Source of the DNA: Vesta saturnalis | Taxonomy: Eukaryota > Arthropoda > Insecta > Coleoptera > Lampyridae | DNA: 64,000 nt | Assembly: GCA_036346205.1 (NCBI GenBank) | Contig: JARFJB010001172.1 | Coordinates: 503,501 to 567,500, forward strand | Direction of reading: 5' to 3' | Shown here: positions 12,393 to 25,021 of the stretch, piece by piece | How the letters are laid out: each line of letters starts with the position of its first letter | Position numbering within the stretch: position 1 is the first letter of the stretch | Notes under the pieces: model-generated | Told to the model about the DNA's origin: nothing | The model's input: only the letters and a program-made list of their open reading frames with translations | The model's database searches: none | Made by a program: the position numbers and the translations under genes

Positions 12393-13468
12393 ATGGTTTA
12401 TTCTATCACAGAAAGGGTAGAAATTGCTACAATTTATTATCGAAATCATGATTGCGCTAAAGCTACAGCACGAATTTTCAATGCGAATCACCCAAGAAAA
12501 AACGTAAGCCACCAATACGTTAAACAACTGATGGACAAGTTCGTTGCAACGGGTTCGGTTTTAAACAAAAAACGTGAAGTAATTGGCCCAGTTCGAAATG
12601 AAGCAGTTCAAGTGGCAGTTTTGGGTCACGTACAGATGGACAATAAGCAGTTGATTAAAACTGCATACGCCTGAAGCTTGAGACCTGCTGGCGTATCTAG
12701 TGTTCATTAAATTTTGAAAAAATACAAGTTTCATCCATTTAAGATAATGCTGGTTCAAGAGTTACATGAAGATGACTTCAATCGCCGTAACCAATTTTGC
12801 GAATACTTTAGTGAACAACTTCTATTGAACTGAAATCTTCTCTACAATACATGTTTCTCCGACGAATGCACATTTATGTTGAATGGCGAAGTGAATAGAC
12901 ACAATTGTCGTTACTGGAGTGATACTAATCCTCATTTAATCAGGGAATTTCATACTCGGACTCCTGAAAAATTGAATGTTTAGGCAGGAATTTTGGGCGA
13001 CCATATTGTTGGACCATTTTTGATTGAAGGTAATCTCAATGGAAACACCTATTTAGAATTATAGGATGGTACAATTAATCCTTTGATAACAGAGTGGTTG
13101 GAAAGTGACGACAATTTAATAGAAAATAAAATAACTTTCCAACAAGATGGAGCACCCCCCCCCCCACTATGCTGTTGCTGTGCGGAAATTTTTGGATAAA
13201 CATTTCCCGGATCATTGGCAGAAGAGGTGCCGTCGAATGGTCACCAAGATGTCCGGATCTATCCCCTTTGGACTTTTTCCTGTGGGGCCATTTGAAATCA
13301 CGAGTGTACGCCACGCAGCCTGAAACACTAGAAGTGCTAGTACGTCAGAGAATTGTAAAAGAATGCCGATTAATAATATGGTATTTAATGGTGGTCATTT
13401 TGAGCAATACATTAAATAGATATTGTTTATTATTTGCTGAAGCTTTTTTATTTGTGACTTTATTGTAA
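12393..13468 (+). pseudogene. Transposase of outer mariner-like element, broken
   Basis: The frame at 12393-12674 carries the N-terminal helix-turn-helix (ITERVEIATIYYRNHDCAKA, then ARIFNANHP). Downstream, in shifted frames, are a catalytic block around 12850-13150 (cysteine-rich SDECTFMLNGEV-like first Asp region, then QQDGAPPP at 13141-13168, interrupted by a run of C) and CPDLSPLDFFLWGHLKSRVY at about 13250-13310 with the third Asp. All three catalytic regions are visible but frames are disrupted by stops and the poly-C tract. The family is Tc1/mariner/IS630 with about 40 residues between Asp 2 and Asp 3. Confidence 0.8.
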
Positions 13469-13857
13469 ATTGATCGACATACCATTAAAAATAGGTGATG
13501 AGGTCGTGTGTAGTACATAAAAAACTTAAAAGAAACAAGGCATATGTGTATAAATTACAACGCGTACGTTGTTTGTGAACTTTTCGTTTTTCGCCAATAA
13601 TTCTGTTAAATCTTGACCGACTTCCAAAAAACGTTGCATCACTGTAATCGCAATGAAAAGGTCTTTAAATGATGCGTCACAAGTGGGATAGTTACATTTG
13701 AAATTTTAAAGTTGGGATTGCTAGGGGAGGGGGTGGATATCTAGTTGGCTCGCCGTACAAAAAGCTCCCTCAAGAACAAAAGTCGACGGGTCTTGGCGAA
13801 TTTAGAAATATTTTTCTGATTGTAGGGTGGTTCAATTTTTCGTTGGGAAACCCTGTA

Positions 13858-14685
13858 TAAATTGAGCTTTACATTAAATGAAAGCAGCACTACAATTCTG
13901 CATTTTCAACAGGCAGATCCAGTTACTGTAGGATGAAGTGGCTAAGCTAGCTGTTGTATTTACGCAGTCCGGCTTAGTATTCTTTTTTAGTAGTAGTTTT
14001 TTTGTTGCGTTCAAAATTCAATATTTTCGTATCAATCTATTTTTTTTTTATTTTATCACTTTTCAATAGTATGGCATTAAATTTAATATTACCTTTTTGG
14101 ATATCTGCACATGTGTGGTTCGCTTTTAGGACGCACCTGTTCGCGTGAACGTTATTATAAACTCTGAGAATAGATATACAATCGCTAGCGAGTACGGAAG
14201 TTTATGTGGTGTTACTTAAAATTTTAAAATAAATTTTGCAGATATCACAGCACGTTTTCATTTCGCTATGGTGTGCTTTAGTGTGTTATGGATAATTATT
14301 AGTGTGACAGCTTAAGTGTGAGTTTGATTACGAGTACCCCGGCGCCTGGCTGGCCAGCGAAAAGAACAGGACAGGGTGATTCGTGGAATATTGTTCACCC
14401 AAGCTAAGTCCGTAAGGCGCCGTTGTGTTTTTATGTAATTTAGCATGAATACAAATTAAATTAAAAATCGTGTGTAGAAACAAAAATAGAAACACTAGCT
14501 AAAAATTAAGTAGGTGTTATAATGTAGTTTGAAAAATCTGGAACTGTAGCAGGACCTAACAAACAAAATCCACCCCTGTGCCGCACAAAAATTAAAAAAC
14601 ACCGAACGTGTTTCAATAGCTAAGACTGGGACGAACGAAAGAAATTTCTAATATGTATACCGGCCAGCGAGTAACGCTTCTTTGC
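13858..14685. other. No gene seen
   Basis: Sequence between the mariner-like nest and the Penelope fragment. It includes a locally GC-richer patch near 14330-14420. I recognise nothing coding. Confidence 0.45.
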
Positions 14686-14689
14686 TTAT

Positions 14690-15130
14690 CTGGTGAAGGT
14701 TATGAAAGTTTTAATAGATTCTGAATAGCCTAAAGATCCTTGATCTTCACTATTCATTAGAATTTGTTTGTTTTTGAAAATAACTAACTTTCATAGCAAT
14801 CAAGTTCGTATTTGTTACTAACATGTTTGATTAAAGATACCTTATCTATTACATGAATTTTATCAAACAATGTTACGACAGACTTGTTCCGTTTATATTC
14901 GATATGCTAAATGTTCTTTAAAGCGAATGTTGATAGGTCGTTTAGTTTGCCCTATATATCACAAAAAATTAATTTTATAAATTCTCAACCTATCTTGATC
15001 TTTTGAATTGCCTAAAAGGGTTTGCAAACTATTATCTGTTTTTAAATTAATTTTGGAATATATTTGAAAACCCATTGTATGCATCAATTTCTTTGATATT
15101 GTGTAATTCTTTATGGTAATTTTGAACTGA
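14690..15130 (-). pseudogene. Penelope-like retroelement fragment (GIY-YIG endonuclease end)
   Basis: On the minus strand around 14885-14960 one frame reads YIGQTKRPINIRFKEHLAY, matching the GIY-YIG endonuclease motif of Penelope-like elements. Preceding it (higher coordinates) is LLGNSKDQDRLRIYKINF. Following it in another frame are DKIHVIDKVSLIKHVSNKYE and LDCYES, the usual C-terminal part. Several frameshifts and stops are present and the reverse transcriptase is not seen. This is a 3'-end remnant. Confidence 0.7.
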
Positions 15131-15303
15131 AAAAGGAAAATTAAGCAATGTATGAATTAAAAAATTAAAAGCCGCGAGTTTATGTTGCCTACAATAAGTG
15201 GAATGATTGGTTACGAATTTTTAGTGCCAGTTTCCTTACAATATGTATCTATATCTGGTTTACTACCATTTGTTTTGTAATTCTAGTAAAACACACACAC
15301 ATA

Positions 15304-15542
15304 AGTATGTAAAAGGTATAAAAATAAGAAGTGATTAAAATGGTTGACTGCCAGGCTAAAAATGGTGCGCGCGTGGTGATGACTAGAAATAGCCAGTACG
15401 CGTACTCGCTAAAAGGCGGTTTGCACCACCATTAAAATAGCCGGTGCATGTCTTCGCTGAAAGGTTTTCGCTTCATAGCTAGTCGGTTCACGTCTTAGCT
15501 AAAAATAGCCGTATGCGGTTGAAATCTCAAATATGCATTGAA
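15304..15542 (+). repeat. Polinton left terminal inverted repeat
   Basis: Starts AGTATGTAAAAGG and ends ...GAAATCTCAAATATGCATTGAA. It matches the reverse complement of 45884-46120 at roughly three quarters identity, with exact blocks such as aatggtgcgcgcgt, cgcgtactcg and gaaatctcaaata. It contains a recurring CTAAAAATAGCC-like motif. Confidence 0.88.
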
Positions 15543-15925
15543 ACGTTTAAGCAGTTTCTGGCTACATCACCAGCGCCGGAACGGTAGGAAGGACTACTAA
15601 TTTAATATTTCTGTAAAATATAATGTGTAACTATTTGGAAATAAAAAAAATTATTGCAAAAGGTCTTTTATTTCGCTATATTGCTATTGATGTGTCAAAC
15701 ATTTAGTGCTTTATATAGTAGTGTGGTACGTTGCTCGTCGTAAGACAAGAAGAGGGCAGCGGAAAGTTTAACGTTGGATAGATTACGCTTCCGTCGTAAA
15801 ATAAAACAATTGGAATGAATTTTATCGCCAGTACTACAATAGCAACATCGTGCTGAGGTATATCATGACAGTTTTCGAGAACTCTCCTGTACCATTATAA
15901 GGGTGGGGAGAAACGCTGTGTAATA

Positions 15926-16679
15926 ATGTTCCCGGTTAGAAATTCGTTAGTTCTAAGGAGTCTCCGTCAACGTGAGTCTGCTCGAATGAATTTAAAAAGA
16001 TTCTACATGAATACCAAGAATAGCTTCAAGCCGACCATATTTTGGAAAGAAAAGATTGCAATCGGCAAAGTTAGGCGAACAAGCAGCCGCTTTAGCTGTA
16101 GCGGGTATAATGAAGGCAAAAAGAAAGTTAGGAATGAGTGTTACCAAAACAAACGAGCATGTAGCAGCCTATTGAAATTACGTAAAATGATTGCTAAGAA
16201 AATGAATAACAGTCCTGATACCATAAAGGCTACAGAATCATCTGTTACAGCAGCAAAATTGGCTGTGAAAAGTTTAGGTGGGAAGGGAAAAGTAAGCGTT
16301 CCCAGAGAAATTCCCCTGCCTAAAGAGGGTGGATTTTTACCATTTCTTATACCATTATTTGCCGGATTACCCGCCGTTAGCGCCTTATCCGGAGGGATAG
16401 TGTGTATTGCTAAAGCGGTTTAACACGTCGAGTAGTGCGAGGAAAATCTTAGATGAACTTCACGCCATAATCGTACGCTGTAGGAAAGAAAAACGGCGGG
16501 GTAATATTTTAGAAACCCGGTCAGGAGGAAGTGTGGCTTTGCACTTTAAACCAATCAAAGAAAAACTTCAAAAATTACCGAAAAGGCTGTTGACTGATGT
16601 AGAGCTAAGAAAGCACACAACGGATGTACCATACTTTGGAGATGTGTTTATGAGAGATAATGTGCCGAAATTACCATAG
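15926..16679 (+). pseudogene. Polinton ORF upstream of the protease (glycine-rich membrane segment)
   Basis: Two overlapping frames, 15926-16423 and 16407-16679, look like one protein split by a frameshift. The first is basic, then has KVSVPREIPLPKEGGFLPFL followed by a hydrophobic, Gly/Ala-rich stretch of about 25 residues, which resembles a membrane-active capsid cofactor. The second frame carries HFKPIKEKLQKLPKRLLTDV and runs into the start of the protease. In Polintons a small capsid-associated protein commonly precedes the protease. I infer that role from position and composition only. Confidence 0.5.
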
Positions 16680-16918
16680 AATTACGAGGCCGGTATCATT
16701 AATTTAGATAACCAAAAGGGGCGTGGTAATCATTGGGTTTGTTACAAAACGTGATGGGAGCGTATGGACTATGATAGTCCCGGAAAATATTCCACCACCG
16801 AGAGAAATTCTAGGTTACTTTCGCGATTGCAAAATTGCAAAATATACTATAATATGCAATAATTACACTCAAGAGCAACACTTTTCGGTACCACAAATTG
16901 TGGACATTTCTGTATATA
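16580..16918 (+). pseudogene. Polinton adenoviral-type cysteine protease, truncated by insertion
   Basis: This protease family (C5/Ulp1-like) matures virion proteins. Visible: LPKRLLTDVELRKHTTDVPY, an in-frame TAG at 16677-16679, NYEAGIINLDN, NHWVCYK with the catalytic His, an acidic MDYDSPG segment after another stop, and GHFC with the nucleophile Cys near 16909-16915. A mariner-like element begins at 16919, directly after this motif. The rest of the protein after the Cys is not recognisable beyond the insertion. Several frame breaks make it nonfunctional. Confidence 0.75.
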
Positions 16919-18738
<1,820 letters not shown>

Positions 18739-18756
18739 TAAAGACGTATAATTACC

Positions 18757-19425
18757 ATGTCAATCACCTTCAGTGTAGAGGGTGTTGGTAACATAGCCAG
18801 TAATACTTTTTATCTTCCGATCAAACTTAATTCCGAGAGAACCTACGTAATCAACGTCGTCGGATTTTACGGTTGTAATAGCATTAGAAATATACACGCG
18901 GGAAGCGATGAATTTTATTATATAAAAGCTACAGAACTCAACGCTATTACAATTCCACGTAGCGCATACGAGTTGGAAGAATTCAGCATCTATATAAAAG
19001 CACACATTTCTACAATTCTCTTTAGTTTAAGGGCAAATAATAACACGCACAAGTGTGAGCTTAGTTGTGAATTTGCCATAGATTTCACCCAATATTGGAT
19101 ATTGAAGCTAACGTTTTACATATATCTTCATTAGATATACAGATAATTAAACATACAAATATTCAAATTGAGTGTACTGCTGTCAAAGGTTCGTATAGCA
19201 ACGAGAATCCCGCGAAGGCGCTGTATGAAATATAGACGTCTCTGTCCACCAGGCTACCACTTAGTCAAAATTCCTAACAATCCTCAATATTTGGAAGTAA
19301 ACACCTATGAGATCGGTAATATTTCCATTAAATTAACGAATCAGAAGGGTAAATTAATCGATTTCGGGGAAAGCGAACCATTTACAGTACGACTAGAATT
19401 AAAAGAATATGGCCTTAAGAATTAA
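18757..19425 (+). pseudogene. Polinton minor capsid (penton-like) protein, frameshifted
   Basis: The frame at 18757-19134 begins MSITFSVEGVGNIASNTFYL and continues through VINVVGFYGCNSIRNIHAGS. A frame change near 19090-19170 leads to 19168-19425 with CPPGYHLVKIPNNPQYLEVN, then IGNISIKLTNQKGKLIDFGE and a final VRLELK. Two beta-rich halves of this kind are characteristic of the single jelly-roll minor capsid protein of insect Polintons. Only one or two shifts disrupt it, so it is among the better-kept genes here. The identification rests on recognition and context. Confidence 0.65.
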
Positions 19426-19747
19426 CCAAGGTCCGCTTCCATCTTTCCTCAATGTTGCTATAAATAAAGGACGTGAGCATAAATTGGTTTATTCGAACAC
19501 CGGACGTGCTGCCGAATTAACGTCGGACAAAAAGTGGTTCTTGGAATCTATCCGGTTAAATCCACATAGAAACGGCATCTTTCAAAGCACGCATTTTGAT
19601 GAGACCATTACCAAGTCATTCATTCAATTCATACATATCTTCCGTACGGTTCTTTTAATTACAGATTGTCCGATGAGATCCGTAGGTATATCAATACAGA
19701 ATCAAGATTTGGTAACCACTACATATGACAGGTTCCTGTATATTTAA
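19409..19747 (+). CDS. Polinton-encoded protein of unknown function (112 aa)
   Basis: An open frame starting MALRINQGPLPSFLNVAINK whose start overlaps the end of the minor capsid gene by 17 nt, as is common between adjacent Polinton genes. It has no motif I recognise. It stays open for 112 codons in a region otherwise full of stops. It may be truncated: the P-like element inserted about 110 bp after its stop. Confidence 0.5.
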   Translation: MALRINQGPLPSFLNVAINKGREHKLVYSNTGRAAELTSDKKWFLESIRLNPHRNGIFQSTHFDETITKSFIQFIHIFRTVLLITDCPMRSVGISIQNQDLVTTTYDRFLYI

Positions 19748-20051
19748 GGTAAAATTGAATGGAGTTCGGAAGGAGCCGACGCAAAAACAAGTTACATTGT
19801 AGTTAGTGTACCTGGTTTCCAAATCAAATTTCTGGTCGGTAGCCCTTGGTTTTGTGCTTTGAATATATATACTACATGGAATGAGCTACTGTCAAAGTTT
19901 GTGGGTCTAGTCAGATAGGCAAAGAGGGGAAACAAGGATAGAGTTTTAGCCTAAGATGTGATTTTGTGTAACGGTGTAACGTTCACAATTTTGTGGTCTT
20001 CATTTTTTTGATTTTATTGCTTTACATGCTTATTTATAGTTAATTTTAAAA

Positions 20052-21211
20052 ATGTTTTATTGCGGAAAATGTGAAAAAAAGTTATCGCAGCACAGGTATG
20101 TTAACACGTTCACTGTCCATATGACATTCAATAATTAAAGCGCACCAGTCCCCTATATAAAAAAGCGATGTCCCATTTTTTTTTTTTTGTGAATGATGAA
20201 TGGTATATAATGTCCAAGTTTATGCACCAAATATGGGTCAAACGTTTGCTTTAATTATTAACTAGTTATACCACAAAGTCCCTTGTATATAACCTGCCTA
20301 TTCTTCATTAGTCCATATTTAAATCATACATGAAATTTATACAAACATGAACCAAAGGAGGAACACGGGACTTACAAACAACATGGGCGTGACCATATAT
20401 TGACAGCAACGTTAATAAATACATGAAACGAATATTGCATTTTATTGTTTTGCAGGTTTCAAAGAAAAGTGAATTAAGGGATGAGTGGTTCTAGCAATTA
20501 ACCTCGATATTTCAAATAGTAGTAGATTATGATTGCATTTTGCAGAAGATTTCATTGTACATTCTCTTCAAAGGTAATAAGATTAAAATCAGATGCTATT
20601 CGAAAATCAACTTAAGAGGAGTTATCGAAAGTAATTATTCATCATGCTTCAAGCATCAAAAGTGAAACATTATCAAGCATTGACGCAACAAACCGAAATG
20701 ATATTTTAACAGGTAACATTCTATTGCAATTCTTCAGGTGACGCCTTTTAATTGTAACCTGTTAATCTCTTTTGGTAGATGTAAATCCAAATGAAAAACT
20801 TATTACTAATGCAGCCCATGACTACTTTAAGCAAATGACTGACTTGTCAGTTTATGTAGAACATGTAATTCAATATATTAGTGGATTTGTTAGTTATAAG
20901 GTTTCGCAAGTAATTCATTGTGAATTTTGTAAAAATCTTTTATATGGAAATCATCCACATATGTTGACCAATATAAAAAGTGTCTGTAAACTTGTTATAG
21001 CATCCTCCGATGTAAAATTTGTTTAATGGCAGAATCTCAATTTCGCCAAAGTAGTACTTTAAATACGGCCCATGATGTTTTAATGTTACAAAATTCTATT
21101 TTTCAAAATATGGATGTATTTCAGTCACGTTCAATAATAGAACATATTAGAAATGATGACCTATTCAACAATTATCAAACTCAATTTATAAAACTTTTAA
21201 GTTCAATATAA
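20052..21211 (+). pseudogene. P-element-like transposase remnant
   Basis: The recognisable part is 20772-21026: YVEHVIQYISGFVSYKVSQV, then a CEFCKNLL cysteine pair and LTNIKSVCKLVIASSDVKFV, matching the C-terminal region of P/THAP-type transposases. It continues in another frame at 21026-21211 (MAESQFRQSSTLNTAHDVLM). Upstream, short exon-like pieces occur (MFYCGKCEKK at 20052; splice-like CAG|GTAACA near 20710), but no intact THAP finger is seen. The N-terminal and catalytic parts are missing or unrecognisable, so this is a non-autonomous relic. Confidence 0.65.
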
Positions 21212-21604
21212 AACGAAGAATATTAGAAAAAAATTGACTAAATTGATTTTATTTTCAAATGAATGATATTTGATTAATACTACTTATTTATAGAAATATG
21301 TAGTTATAGTTGGTATGTAACTTTTAGTTAATGTTTAATATGTAAATTTATTATGTAGAATTGTTGTTAGATTCTTATGATGTAATGTATGTAATTATTT
21401 AATTAAAGTAAAATATAACTATTAAATACCAATCTTTTAGTACAGTTTCAGTGGGTGTTGTTTGTTGAAATAGGTAGTGTCGGGCGATTATGGCCGAATA
21501 ATCGATCATTCAATTATTTTAACCGAGAAACAAATGATCATTTGATTTAGAATTGAAACCACAAGGAAAGACTTTCAGGAAAAAAAAATTAAATTGTTTT
21601 TTAA

Positions 21605-24216
21605 CAGGTTGAGCGACCCGGCGGACACCCGTGACTATTTCACATTTTTCCGCCAGGCCATGGCGGACACCGGTGTCCGCCGACAACAAACTCAGTTTGT
21701 ACACTGGTCGGCGCTGTTACATGACATTAGCCTATTCTGCATGACCGCTGTGGCCGCTTAATTGGAGTTATGAGAGTTACTTGAATTTTTGTTTCAGTTT
21801 TTATTTTGAGCCCACGTCGTGCCTAGCAGAATCAAATAAATAAATTCATAGAATTGAATGATTGGACACATTGAATTCGAAAACTTTTATTTATGGAATA
21901 CGAAATTACACAGTTTTATGTTCAATATTGAAACAATCAATACAAAAATGAGCATACCAACGCAATCTTTACAAAATGTTGTCACTTTCTTCACTTTGTT
22001 TTTTCAATCAAGCCCTGTTGTTTTTTCTATAGCATCCTCTGCAGTATTTTCTATTTTCTGGCTTTTCCCGGCTTTCATCAAATATGTGCGTCATTTTTGT
22101 TTTTTTCCTTTGTAGTATCATTGATGAGATTTGCTTGTTCTTCATTCATAGCACTGGTTTCTCCAGCTAATAGTCCTTAATGATATTTTCTCTAAATTTA
22201 GTAATCGATATATCTTTTCAGATATAGTTTTGTAAATGAAGTGTGCGTTGACGACGGTAGTACCAAGTAACAATTCTATTGCAATCTTGCGATACCACTT
22301 TATTGTCCTGCGTAAAGCAGTGCTGTAGCTGGACATCTGGTCGGAAAGATCTATGGATCCTTTGCCTGCATTATAGGCGATTATCGCTTCAGGTTTATTT
22401 ATGCTTCCTCTATGCCCCATCACCTCAACTGTTTCTGCTGAGTGTTTAGTCGAAAGAATTAAAACGTCCCTTTTATCATGCCATTTGATAATGCAAATGC
22501 CACGTTCATTTTCAAGTGAACAAACTTCACCCGTTTTCAGTTTTTTGTCGTAACTTGTAGAGGATTTCGTCTATTTGAACGCAGTGTTCCAATGAGGTGA
22601 GACTTCCTATCCAGCAACAGATTGACAAGCTCCAAACTAGTGTAGGAGTTATCTGTCACTAGAGTGCGCCCTTGATTTAACAAATTTTGTGATAAATTCA
22701 GTACCACTGACGTTGGTACTGATTGTCTGCTGTCCCTCTCCTTGCCAGCATATATCTTGAGGTTGTATGTAAATCCACGGTCCCAGCAGAGCTTGAAAAC
22801 TTTAACCCCGTATTTGTGAGTTTTATTGGGTATATATTGTTTCATAATGAGCCTGCCTTGATATGGTATTAGAGTTTCGTCTACACATATTACTTCTCCA
22901 GGTGTGAATATTTCTTGGTACTTAGCTATCAGATCGTTTATCAGCACTTGAATTTTGTGATGTCGGTCAACTTCTGGGCATTGAGAGTTGTCAGCAAAAT
23001 ACTACATTTGTAGCAGAATTTCGAAGCGATTACGACTCATTGTCGATGGCGCGATTTCATTTATATAGAGACGGTTCTTGCTCCAATAATCTCTCAATGT
23101 GTTCATTCGCACCATGCCCATGTAACCTAGAAGTCCCAGCATTTGTTTCATTTCAGATCTATTTCTTGGTGTCCATTTATGAAGTCTCGAGTTTGAGCTC
23201 ACATCATTCAAATCACACAATTTTTGCGCAGCACACAAATTTGTTTGGAGCACCATTTTTTCGATTATCTCATCAATGACGAATGCAGTATAAAAATCAT
23301 AGGGAGTACACCCTACAAGAGCAGCAGCGTATTGTGGATTGACGCCCGAAGAACCCGTGAATTGAAAGCATGCATGCTTTCCAGTAGGAGCCTTCCACAC
23401 AGGTACACTGCCAGTTTTATAATTTGCATTAGATTCGCTTACCGGATCAGAACAGTCAGCTCTTTCAGGCTGGCTTATGATGGATGTAGATGGTTGTGAG
23501 ATTAATTCCAATTTTTCCGTCATTTCATTTCTTCCGCATATTCTTCATGAGTAAAGCTGTCAATCTCATAAGAGTTTCTTGATAAGAAAGAACAATTCGC
23601 TGTTTCTGGCTGCATGTTACTAGATAATGACGGCTATGAAGGGTACTCCATTATGTTAGCTGTTTCGTCTGTTTTATGATATTCTTCGTCACCGCTGCTA
23701 TCTTCAGAAGAAGAAGGTAAATAGTGAGGATCAGCATCCGAGTCATCAAATGAGTCATCTGAATCGCCTGCGTAAAATGAAAAAAATATATCGCTACATA
23801 ACCTACATTGACACTTTCTCAAATTGTTATCGTATTTTCGAAGTTTTTAGTTCATATTTGTCTATTCTTTCACTTACCCTTATGTAAGCGTAGAGCTAAA
23901 CAATTTCTTCCGCGACTCATTATTTCACAGTTATTGAAGACAAAATATGTAATCACCACTGTTGTTGTACAGAATACAATGATATGCAGGTTACGACGTG
24001 GGCGAGGCACGTGACCGCTGCGGCCTGACAGGCTCATAAGTCGCTCGGGCCAGGGCGGACACCCGTGACCGACATGATTTATGCTTTTTTAGCGTTAATC
24101 TGGCATTAATGAGTGAATGTGCTTCGTAGAATATAATATTGAAAGCTCAAAAACCAGATATGCTTTTTGGTCCAGGAGGCGAAATTTTGAAATTTAGCTT
24201 GGCGCTCAACCTAAAT
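21605..24216 (-). mobile_element. piggyBac-like transposon inside the P-like element
   Basis: TTAA lies at 21601-21604 and 24217-24220. Ends are inverted (left caggttgagcg, right reverse complement aggttgagcg). GC-rich subterminal motifs ggcggacacccgtgac recur near both ends (about 21620-21690 and 24050-24070), as subterminal repeats do in piggyBacs. The transposase gene is on the minus strand. Confidence 0.88.
22142..23920 (-). pseudogene. piggyBac transposase, broken
   Basis: Exon 1 begins at 23920 (MSRGRNCLALRLHK) and ends 23878 at a GTAAGT donor; exon 2 starts at 23767 with the acidic GDSDDSFDDSDADPHYLPSS stretch. A TAG stop follows near 23640 and a frameshift near 23520. The DDE_Tnp_1_7 core then shows GLLGYMGMVRMNTLRDYWSK. 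The next block has CVDETLIPYQGRLIMKQYIP (Asp 1) and LVTDNSYTSLELVNLLL (Asp 2). The last (22423-22142) has MGHRGSINKPEAIIAYNAGK and GSIDLSDQMSSY (Asp 3), then a TIKWYRKIAIELL tail. The catalytic aspartates persist but frames are split in at least three places. Confidence 0.88.
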
Positions 24217-25021
24217 TTAAATATTTAGATTTTTTAAAATAAGGTGTTCATTATTTTTTTCAACTACTTTATGGGATACTATATTTGTCTTTTCTATACT
24301 TTATTTGCCTTTTCGCTTATTAAATATACACATGTAAGAATATTTGCAATGTAAATTTTCAATTTGTTCTTTGATTTTCTCATTTCTATTAAATAAAATA
24401 GATATTATTAAATGTAAATTTAATTTATTGCATTTAGATCAATTGAAATAGAAACATCGTTTTCCATTGCAAGCCATGCATCGTTCATAATTGATTCGGT
24501 ATTTGTTTATATATGAAAATGAAAGAAAACATGAAACAAAAGTACGTCATATCAAATGAGTAACACATTTAAAATGATTATTTGATTATGCAAAACAATT
24601 ATTTCGATCATTGAAATGTATCAATTATGCCCAACATTGGAAATAATTGCTCTTTAGATCTTCATCGAGGTTATATAATTAATTGTAATTTGCATATTTT
24701 ATAAAATTTATTAAGACTTAGGTCCAATCCTATTTTGAGGTTAAAGTGACTAACTCACTTTGAGAAATAAAATGAATTAAATAATTTCATCACAATCATT
24801 GATAACAATTTAAATGTGGTTATGTCATTTCATTATTTTGAATAGAAACTTGTCAACAGTGGATTTACCCTTTCCTTGGTTTTAGCATGCGCACTGTTAC
24901 AGTGCCGCTAAATCTCTATCCCTCACTTTCTCTCTCTCTTGATCTGACTGGCCACATTTCGTGTCAATACCTGGTATAACCAAGGCTCATTCCATGTACA
25001 TATATATTCAAAGGTTTTGTG

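Larger units (their letters stand above)
19857..25013 (+). mobile_element. P-like DNA transposon with 8-bp target duplication
   Basis: The left end CTTTGAATATATATac... and right end ...TATATATTCAAAG are inverted copies over about 30 bp (19857-19887 and 24985-25013), with weaker similarity further in. The 8 bases GTTTTGTG occur directly outside both ends (19849-19856 and 25014-25021), as expected for P-superfamily insertion. Inside are a P-type transposase remnant and a piggyBac element. Without the piggyBac the element is about 2.5 kb. It inserted into the Polinton. Confidence 0.88.

Noticed and set aside
22142..23523. Plus-strand frames within the piggyBac region
   Set aside because: They are shadows of the minus-strand transposase, which carries the conserved motifs.
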